From contig JASLBZ010000166.1 of assembly GCA_030146285.1 (NCBI GenBank), forward strand, positions 1-26,739: DNA of 26,739 nt, in the 5' to 3' direction. The stretch is from Neisseriaceae bacterium. GTDB lineage: Bacteria; Pseudomonadota; Gammaproteobacteria; Burkholderiales; Neisseriaceae. Both the position numbers and the translations under genes were made by a program. Below the pieces are notes generated by a model. That model saw only the letters and a program-made list of their open reading frames with translations, did no database searches and had not been told where the DNA came from. This document shows, in pieces, positions 16,337-23,200 of this stretch (positions are counted from its first letter, which is position 1; each line of letters begins with the position of its first letter).

Positions 16337-17057
16337 TCATATCTTTCTTAATGTGAAACAGCCAGCTTCATAAAATTATCTTATTGATATTTTTATATTT
16401 ATTACCAGCTTTATTTTTGTTTAAATATGCCGTCTAATTGAATGACAATTCGCGGTGAAAACCCACTCAATTAGCGTCGCCGCAAGGGTAACGTTTTTTA
16501 TAAAAAATAACAATTTATAACTTAAATTTTATTTCACAAAAATCAAAATTTAATAGACATTAAAACCAATTTAATTAATATATTGGCATAAAAAACTCAA
16601 AATTCACTAAAAAAGCACATCTTAACCAATGCACTTCAGTGAGATTTCAATCCCAAAAGAATACGAAATTTATCCCAATGACCCTCAATATTTTCAAAGA
16701 AACAGTGCATTTTCATTCCCCATAACCATGGGTTACGATTCAACCAGAACGAAGCTGCACAACAGTAGACACCCAGCCCAATTCAATTCATCCGGTATTG
16801 AAAACCCTGTATTGCTATGTAATAAAACCAAAAGTTTCAAGTAATTTAACATAAATTACGTTAAAATAATCTCGCCTATGGGTCATGTTAAAACAACAAT
16901 CTAGGCTTAGCCTTTCATGAAACAATGACACAATAAACCCAACATGGCCTCATCTTTTTCACCACTCAATACACAAATACACATGCCTTAATTGAATACA
17001 TCACGGGGTATTTGCTTCAAAATCTGTTTGTATTGGCATCACACATAAGGATTCTAG
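16337..17057. other. 721-base gap between divergent gltS and ybaL
   Basis: This is a strongly AT-rich region. It holds the structured RNA candidate at 16427-16499 and, further right, no gene I can support. A 71-codon frame at 16629-16844 lacks a ribosome-binding site and resembles nothing known to me. The last 50 bases carry the ybaL ribosome-binding site AAGGA. A 6-bp inverted repeat TTTAAC/GTTAAA lies near 16845-16866 and could belong to the ybaL promoter region. No convincing sigma-70 pair stands out for either flanking gene. Confidence 0.5.
16427..16499 (+). ncRNA. Candidate structured RNA: pseudoknot-like pairings with competing terminator
   Basis: CTAATTGA (16434-16441) is complementary to TCAATTAG (16467-16474). 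GCGGTGA (16452-16458) pairs with TCGCCGC (16477-16483). The two helices interleave, giving pseudoknot topology. CGTCGCC (16475-16481) also pairs, with one mismatch and one wobble, with GGTAACG (16487-16493), followed by six T: a terminator-like hairpin that shares bases with the second helix. A short alternative AATTG/CAATT hairpin competes with the first helix. The second helix has a G-U pair on the plus strand that becomes a mismatch on the minus strand, so plus is the likelier strand. It matches no riboswitch or small-RNA family I recognise, and no clear promoter is visible. Confidence is low to moderate. Confidence 0.4.
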
Positions 17058-18887
17058 ATGCATTCTTTTCCATTAGTTGAAACCATCGTCGGGGGTGTTT
17101 TCTTTGCCTTTATTCTGGGTTTTATTGCTCAGAAATTGCGCATGCCGCCCTTGGTGGGTTACTTGCTTGCTGGCATTATTGTTGGGCCTTATACCATTGG
17201 TTATACGGCAGATGCAGAACTAACCCAACAATTGGCCGAATTGGGTGTGATTTTATTGATGTTCGGTGTTGGCTTGCATTTTTCAATTAAAGATTTATTG
17301 TCGGTGAAGCGTGTTGCCATTCCGGGTGCCATCGTACAACTGTCCTTGGCCACCATCTTAGGCTTGGGCCTGGCCATGATTATGGGCTGGGGCATTGGCA
17401 CTGGCTTGGTCTTTGGCTTGGCACTGGCCACAGCTTCAACCGTGGTTTTGGTTGCTGCACTGGAACAATGGCATTTAAAAGACTCTACGCGTGGCCGCAT
17501 TGCCACCGGCTGGTTGATTGTTGAAGACATCGCCATGGTGTTTGTTCTGGTCTTAATTCCTGCTTTAGCACCTGTTTTGTCTGGTCAAGGTCACATTGCC
17601 AATGCCGATATTGCCTTGTTGGTTGGCAAAACCACATTGCAAATCGTGGCTTTCATTGCCGTCATGATGATTGGCGGTCGCAAATTGATTCCTTGGGTAT
17701 TAAAACGCGTTGTTCGCACCGGCAACCCTGATCTATTTCGTTTGGGCGTTTTGGCCATTGCATTGGGTTGTGCCCTTTTAGCGAACTATTTGTTTGGTGT
17801 TTCTTTCGCGTTGGGTGCTTTTTTCGCAGGGGCGATTTTAAGTGAAACCGAAATGAACCACACAGCAGAAAAAGAAACCACGGGTCTTCGCGAGTTCTTT
17901 ACCGTGTTATTCTTTGTTTCGGTGGGCATGCTGTTTGACCCAAGCATTATTATTCGCGAGCCATTGTTGTTATTGGCAACCTTATTTATTGTGATGATTG
18001 GTAAAAGTTTCGGTGCTTACTTTATTGTCAAGCTGTTGGGCTACCCAAAAAACACAGCCCTCACCATTTCAGCAGCACTGGCACAAATTGGTGAGTTTGC
18101 ATTTATGATTGCCAGCTTGGGCATCATTTATAAAATTTTGCCACAACTTGCCAGCGATGTGATTTTGGGCAGTGCGATTATCGCCATCATTCTCAATCCA
18201 CTTTTGTTTGTCCTGCTTAATAAATACCAAGAAAAACAAGCCTTGGCAGCGGATACTGTAGAAACCAATACCGACTCGGAATCAGCCACAAAAGCCGATA
18301 CTGTTTTGGATGACAAACCGCATGCCAAAACCATTGCACCCATTAAGCCTGCCTCGATTGTGTTCGAAGACGAAGACATGGTCATTGTCCCTGAAGCTTT
18401 CAAACACACCGTACTAGTGGGCTATGGCCCTATTGGTCGTTATGTCTTAAGTTATTTGCGCCAAAAAGACGAAGTCGTGTTTGTACAAGAAAGTCGCTTG
18501 GAAATTGCGACCAAGCTTCGTGCCAAACATGTTCCTGTGGCTTATGGTCACGCTTTATCCGAAGGCATGCTCGAGGCTGTTTTTATCCAAAATGCCAACA
18601 ACCTCATTATTACCATTAGCAATGAAGCAGAAACCATTGAGATTATCCACGAAGCATTGCTACTGAATCCAAAACTCAATGTTATTGTTTTTAGTACCGA
18701 CAAAGAAGAAAAAGCTATCTTACAAAAAGCAGGGGCCACCAATATTATTGATATGCAAACCATTTTGGCCGAGGAAATGATTGATGTCTTCAACCACATC
18801 AATGTCACCGACACTCCCGAGACTGCCGAAACCAGCACAGAAACCCAACACTCTGTGCTTGAGCAAATTGAAACCAAAAAAATATAA
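17058..18887 (+). CDS. ybaL: YbaL-type CPA2 cation/proton antiporter with C-terminal RCK domain
   Basis: This 609-residue inner-membrane protein belongs to the monovalent cation:proton antiporter-2 family. The N-terminal half resembles E. coli YbaL closely (TIVGGVFFAFILGFIAQKLR, PLVGYLLAGIIVGP, AELGVILLMFGVGLHFS, SFALGAFFAGAILSE, LFFVSVGMLFDP). About 12 hydrophobic segments fill residues 1-385. An Ala/Thr/Asp-rich linker (about 390-445) is longer than usual. A TrkA-N/RCK nucleotide-binding domain begins at HTVLVGYGPIG (450-460), with the GxGxxG glycines at 455, 457 and 460. E. coli YbaL is 558 residues; the extra length is mainly linker and tail. YbaL/Kef relatives move K+ or Na+ against protons and are gated by bound nucleotides or thiols; the ion here is unknown. 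AAGGA lies 7 bases before the ATG. It appears monocistronic. Confidence 0.93.
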   Translation: MHSFPLVETIVGGVFFAFILGFIAQKLRMPPLVGYLLAGIIVGPYTIGYTADAELTQQLAELGVILLMFGVGLHFSIKDLLSVKRVAIPGAIVQLSLATILGLGLAMIMGWGIGTGLVFGLALATASTVVLVAALEQWHLKDSTRGRIATGWLIVEDIAMVFVLVLIPALAPVLSGQGHIANADIALLVGKTTLQIVAFIAVMMIGGRKLIPWVLKRVVRTGNPDLFRLGVLAIALGCALLANYLFGVSFALGAFFAGAILSETEMNHTAEKETTGLREFFTVLFFVSVGMLFDPSIIIREPLLLLATLFIVMIGKSFGAYFIVKLLGYPKNTALTISAALAQIGEFAFMIASLGIIYKILPQLASDVILGSAIIAIILNPLLFVLLNKYQEKQALAADTVETNTDSESATKADTVLDDKPHAKTIAPIKPASIVFEDEDMVIVPEAFKHTVLVGYGPIGRYVLSYLRQKDEVVFVQESRLEIATKLRAKHVPVAYGHALSEGMLEAVFIQNANNLIITISNEAETIEIIHEALLLNPKLNVIVFSTDKEEKAILQKAGATNIIDMQTILAEEMIDVFNHINVTDTPETAETSTETQHSVLEQIETKKI

Positions 18888-18902
18888 TTGTTCCTCAATC
18901 CA

Positions 18903-18955
18903 ATGCTTTTCTTTCAGGCTGCCAGTATTGGTAACCTGAAAGAAACAAAAAGCAT
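18903..18955. terminator. Long hairpin after ybaL built from two inverted uptake-sequence-like words
   Basis: CTTTCAGG (18911-18918) pairs with CCTGAAAG (18935-18942), and outer arms ATGCTTTT (18903-18910) and AAAAGCAT (18948-18955) extend the stem past a 5-base bulge. Read outward, the inner arms are TGGCAGCCTGAA (minus strand) and TGGTAACCTGAA (plus strand). The first differs at one position from AGGCAGCCTGAA, a Kingella-type DNA uptake sequence. Neisseriaceae often use inverted uptake words as transcription terminators. There is no T-run after it, so a terminator role for ybaL is probable but not certain. Confidence 0.6.
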
Positions 18956-19042
18956 GCCAATGAATAAAATAAATTATTATTTACGAAAATTAACAACTTA
19001 CCGAGTGCTTTTGTGTTATATTGAATTTCCTTGTTACATGCC

Positions 19043-19065
19043 GATTTGATTTATCTAATCAAATC
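19043..19065. promoter_or_regulatory. Perfect 9-bp palindrome upstream of the 27-codon gene
   Basis: GATTTGATT (19043-19051) and AATCAAATC (19057-19065) are exact reverse complements around TATCT. It lies about 80 bases before the small gene. A possible promoter (TTGTGT, 17 bases, TTACAT) lies just upstream at about 19014-19038, which would place the palindrome near the transcription start, as for an operator or a 5' hairpin. No T-run follows it. Confidence 0.5.
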
Positions 19066-19142
19066 CACCCTTAGCTTTATTATCTCTGCTTGATCCACAG
19101 AAAATATAAAATTAACAATAATATATAAAAAGGATAGAGACG

Positions 19143-19226
19143 ATGCAACACAGACGCAGACTCAATAACTTCAACGCCATGCGTAAACGCCAACGTGAAG
19201 ACCAAATGCCCATTAACCAAGGCTAA
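19143..19226 (+). CDS. 27-residue basic small protein of unknown function
   Basis: The frame ATG to TAA encodes 27 residues, beginning MQHRRRLNNF and ending PINQG. Seven Arg/Lys against two acidic residues make it strongly basic; there is no membrane segment or signal peptide. It is supported by an AGGA ribosome-binding site (19131-19134) with ideal 8-base spacing, an in-frame stop just upstream that fixes the start, and a tidy terminator starting 5 bases after the stop codon. It is separated from ybaL by a hairpin and faces the tpgA-like gene tail-to-tail. I do not recognise the sequence. It could be a nucleic-acid-binding or ribosome-associated mini-protein, or a leader-type peptide, but no amino-acid run typical of an attenuator is present. 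The expression case is good; the function is open. Confidence 0.6.
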   Translation: MQHRRRLNNFNAMRKRQREDQMPINQG

Positions 19227-19230
19227 ATTA

Positions 19231-19263
19231 AAACCGTCATTATTTGAATATTGGCGGTTTTTT
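19231..19263 (+). terminator. Rho-independent terminator after the 27-codon gene
   Basis: AAACCGTCA (19231-19239) pairs with TGGCGGTTT (19252-19260), nine pairs with one T-G wobble, and a run of six T ends at 19263. It begins five bases after the TAA of the small gene, arguing that the small gene is a deliberate transcript end. Confidence 0.85.
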
Positions 19264-19295
19264 ATTGCCTTGCATTTCTGATGCTAGCAAGCACA

Positions 19296-19325
19296 AAAAA
19301 AGACAATCAAATGATTGTCTTTTTT
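19296..19325. terminator. Bidirectional terminator after the tpgA-like gene
   Basis: AAAAAAGACAATCA (19296-19309) and TGATTGTCTTTTTT (19312-19325) form a perfect 14-bp inverted repeat. A and T tracts on both sides allow termination of the adhesin operon (minus) and read-through from the small gene (plus). Confidence 0.92.
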
Positions 19326-19347
19326 ATTGGCTTTCATTCAAACTTGT

Positions 19348-20160
19348 TTATTTCTTCACGCCCATGATTTCCACTGCAACACGGCGATCAGGAAGCAAAC
19401 ATGCTTTTAACGCTTCAGTAGATTTGCTACCAACACAACCTTGCGTTACTGGCTGGCTTGCACCTGCACTAGAAACAGTAATATTGGTATTCACACCTGA
19501 ATTCATCAAAAACTCTTTTACCGCTTGAGCGCGCTGCATACCCAATTTGTAATTGTACGAATCACTGCCTAAGCGGTCAGTATGGCCCACTAGATTAATT
19601 TGATTCACTTGTACATAACTGGCCGTAATCGCATTGGCCAATTGAGCTAGCTTTTCACGACCCGCTGGCAACAAATCGGCACGAGAACCTTTGTTAAATG
19701 GGAACAACGCATCAGCAGATAGGTTAAAGTTTTCTGCCTTCGGTGCAGAAACTTCTTTTTGGTAATTACTACCACCACACAAAGTGCTGTTTCTAACAGG
19801 TTTTAGTAACACAGTTTGAACAATCTTCTTCTTGTCAAACAACACCTTCATTTGACAGCTTTCAATACCACGTTCGGTTTTAAAATGCAGTAGATAATCC
19901 CACTCACGCACCTGGAAACCTTCACTAAAATGAGGTACACCCACCAAATGGTAAACTTGATCACGGGTCATGCCTTTTTGGATCGTGAACAATGACTCTT
20001 TGTTTGGGAATGTTCCTAAAACAGTAATGTCTTTTTCAGTGATAACAGGCCAAACAGGATTGCTGCTGGTGCCTTCACGGGTCACATGACTGCCTGTTGA
20101 ACACGCTGCCAATGCCGAAGTTAATACCAGCGCCAATACACTTTTTTTCAAAATATTCAT
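19348..20160 (-). CDS. tpgA: TpgA-like lipoprotein: BamE/SmpA-like plus OmpA peptidoglycan-binding domains
   Basis: The protein has 270 residues from the ATG at 20160, which has AGGA 8 bases upstream; the frame extends two codons further only to a TTG. A lipoprotein signal ends in the lipobox LAAC (Cys20) followed by Ser, predicting outer-membrane sorting. Residues about 45-120 (FTIQKGMTRDQVYHLVGVP, REWDYLLHF) look like a SmpA/OmlA (BamE) domain. Residues about 148-268 are an OmpA C-terminal domain, with VGHTDRLGSDSYNYKLG (Asp195), QRAQAV and PDRRVAVEI (Arg260), the positions that hold the diaminopimelate of peptidoglycan. TpgA of Acinetobacter has this two-domain architecture and fastens the trimeric autotransporter AtaA to the cell wall. 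Here too the gene directly follows a trimeric autotransporter gene (68 bases). The symbol is by analogy of architecture and position. Confidence 0.85.
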   Translation of the reverse strand: MNILKKSVLALVLTSALAACSTGSHVTREGTSSNPVWPVITEKDITVLGTFPNKESLFTIQKGMTRDQVYHLVGVPHFSEGFQVREWDYLLHFKTERGIESCQMKVLFDKKKIVQTVLLKPVRNSTLCGGSNYQKEVSAPKAENFNLSADALFPFNKGSRADLLPAGREKLAQLANAITASYVQVNQINLVGHTDRLGSDSYNYKLGMQRAQAVKEFLMNSGVNTNITVSSAGASQPVTQGCVGSKSTEALKACLLPDRRVAVEIMGVKK

Positions 20161-20187
20161 CTTCAATTCCTAATCTGATTTTGGATA

Positions 20188-20212
20188 AGGAGCGGCAAAT
20201 CTCACCGCTCCT
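20188..20212 (-). promoter_or_regulatory. GC-rich intercistronic hairpin between adhesin and tpgA-like gene
   Basis: AGGAGCGG and CCGCTCCT form a perfect 8-bp stem with a 9-base loop (20188-20195 with 20205-20212). It starts 17 bases after the adhesin stop and lacks a T-run. It probably protects or partly attenuates the mRNA, adjusting the lipoprotein-to-adhesin ratio. That role is inferred. Confidence 0.6.
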
Positions 20213-20228
20213 GATTGTTAAGGGTTAA

Positions 20229-23200
20229 TTACCACTGATAACCAGCACCAACAGTTGCACCGAAGTAACCACGTGCATTACCTGAGGCTGCACCTTTAAC
20301 AACCCAATGACCGTTATCCGAAATACTAGAAACACCAACAGCGTAACCAGCTTCACCACGATACACACTACCACTCATCGACATCATGCTCTTACCTGGT
20401 AAGTAAGCTTGTGGTAAACCAGCTGTTGCCATTGCTAAGGCCGTACCTGCGTTCGCGTTTTTCTCAACTTTATCAACACGAGCATCAAGTTTACCAAGTT
20501 CACGGTTCATTTGACCCAAATTCACGGCTTGGTCAGCTTGTGTTGCATCTTTTAAGCCGCTAATCTGACCAGTGTCACCATTAATATTAATGGTAGATTC
20601 ACCCGCTTTATTAACAAACTGAACACTTTCCATGTCTTTTAAGTCTTTGCTAACGTCAACTGTCATTGTCAGTGGCTTATCTGTCGTGCCATCACCACTC
20701 ATGCTAACAGTCATATTGTTACCATAGTTAAGAACATTTAACTCATTCATATCAACGTCCACTTTTTTACCATCATTGTGTACGACATATTTTGTAGCAT
20801 TGGCATCGATCTCAGTCTTAAACTCATTTTTCAAGTTTAGTAAAGCATCATGAACGTTACTTTCACCAGTATTACCTAAACCACCGGTCTTATTACCATC
20901 CGCATTTGTTGTAATGCTGGCAATAATATCATTCCAATCCTTATCGCCAACCAAAGCATCATTTAATTGGCCACCATTAATGGCTTCATTACTGCCTTTA
21001 GCAACTTCACCATCACCAAGATTTGCAATAACTGTACCGTCAGTACCTTCTAAAGTAACTTTACCAGTATTGATTGAACCATCATCATTGACATCATACT
21101 TAACAGCATTTTTATCTAGGTTCTCAATTTGGGTCTCTACATTACCAATGGCATTTTTCAGATCGCCAACATTGACAGCATTCTTTAAATCATCACCAGT
21201 AATACTAGACAATGATTGACCTTTCAAACCGCTTGCGACATTGGTAATTTGCATATTGCCAGCATTAATACCACCAAAGCCAATGCTTGGGCCGTTACCA
21301 AAGCTTAAACCTGCATTATTCAAGGTAACATCACCTTCAGCAAATTTCAGTTTAAAGCCATCACGACCATACTGAGCAACAGATTCTCCATCAGCACCCA
21401 ACAAGTCCAAACCTTTGCTTGCATCTAAAGTGGCTTTATCACCATTTTCAGCAGTTAAATTAACGGATGCTAAATCCAAGTCTTTATTCAGCTCAAGTTT
21501 GACATTATTGCCTTCATTGCTCACTTTGATGTTGCCATCTTTGCTTGCAAAATCAACAGTGTTATTGTCTGCATTAACAGTTGAAACATCGCCACCATTA
21601 CCAGAATCAGTAGACACTTTCCAACCTTGAGCTGCTGTAGTTGCTATTGTATTCACTGCTGTAATAGCGTCATGTACATTTGTAGCACCAATAACATTGC
21701 CCAAGTTTACGATTTTGCCGTTTTCATCAATAGCACCACTACCAATGGTATTAAACAACTGACTGCCATTAATCGCTTGCAAACTATCAGCACTGATTTT
21801 ACCATCAGCAACACCAGTAATCACTTTTTCACCAGCATCGATACCGGCACGCGTGATACTTGGGCCTGTTTTCTTACCATTTCTATTTGTAAATGATAAA
21901 CCTTCATCATTTACAAATGTTTTGCGACCATTGTCACCCAAAACCGTTAAGCCATTGGTATCAAGCTTAGATTTTCCTGTCGTAACTGTCTTAACATCAA
22001 TATCATCATTCAAAGCAACAACCAAACCACCATCTTGTGTAGCTGATGTTGTGATATTGCTATCGCCTTTAATTGAAATCTTGTCGCCTAGTTTACGAAC
22101 ATCTTCACCACTGTCAGCTGTTAAACCAAAGGTTTGTTTGCCAATTTCAGTATTGAAGTTATTGGTAATATCTTGAGCTGTTTTGCTCAAGTCTGTTACG
22201 TTAACTGCATTCAAACCTACTTCTTTTAACTGTTCGTCAGTTAAATCAGCAGCTTTATTGCCTTTTAAGCCAGAGCTTAGGTTTGCGATACCACCATTAG
22301 CAACAACAACACCGCCAATATTCGCACTGGTTAATTTAACATGCTCATTTAGTGCAATTTTTAAACCATCTTTATCAGCTGTAGTTGTGATATTACTATC
22401 GCCAGCGACTTTGATTTCTTCGTTCAATTTGCGTTTAACTGAACCCGTATCACCAGCCAAGCCAAATTCTGCAGCACCAACTTTGTCATTGACGTGTTTA
22501 ATCGCATCATTAACATTGCCTTGACCTGTGCCACCCAAATCTGGAGCAACATATTTACCGTCAACAACAGTAACACCTGTACCAACTAAGTTCGCTAGCT
22601 GGCTACCATTAACTGCATCTGTGCTTTGGTCATTAATTTGACCAGCAGCTAGATTGGTAATGCCATTATTTTTAATATTAACGCCACCAATATTCGCACT
22701 GGTTAAATCAACATGAGGATTCAAAGCAACAACCAAACCATCACCTTGTGTAGCTGATGTTGTGATATTGCTATCGCCTTTAATTGAAATCTTGTCACCT
22801 AGTTTACGAACATCTTCACCAGTATTAGCTGTCAAACCAAATGTAGAATCTGCTACTTGTTGTTTAACACTACGAATTGCAGCATCTACTGTTGTTTGTT
22901 GCGTACCACCAATATCTCCGTAAATTACAGTGCCATCTGGGTTAGTTGTTGCAACTGTTCCACCAATAGTTTGATGAATACTTATGTTTGATGATTTTAA
23001 CTGGCCAAAATTAACTGCATCAGTATCAAGAACACCTGCTTTAACATTAGTAATATTTTGGCTACCCGCATCAATACCCGCTGCACGAATTGATGGTGTA
23101 TTGTTGCCTTTGAAACTTAAGCCATCTTTATCCAGTAAAACGTCACCTGTTGTTACCGAGTTTAAATTCAAATCATTGTTTAAAACAATTTGGATTTCAC

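Noticed and set aside
16427..16438. ATGCCGTCTAAT, close to the Neisseria uptake sequence ATGCCGTCTGAA
   Set aside because: Two mismatches fall in the conserved CTGAA core, it is not paired with an inverted copy, and it is part of the structured RNA candidate.
16629..16844. 71-codon plus-strand frame in the gltS/ybaL gap
   Set aside because: There is no Shine-Dalgarno sequence, no recognisable domain, and an amino-acid composition like translated non-coding AT-rich DNA.
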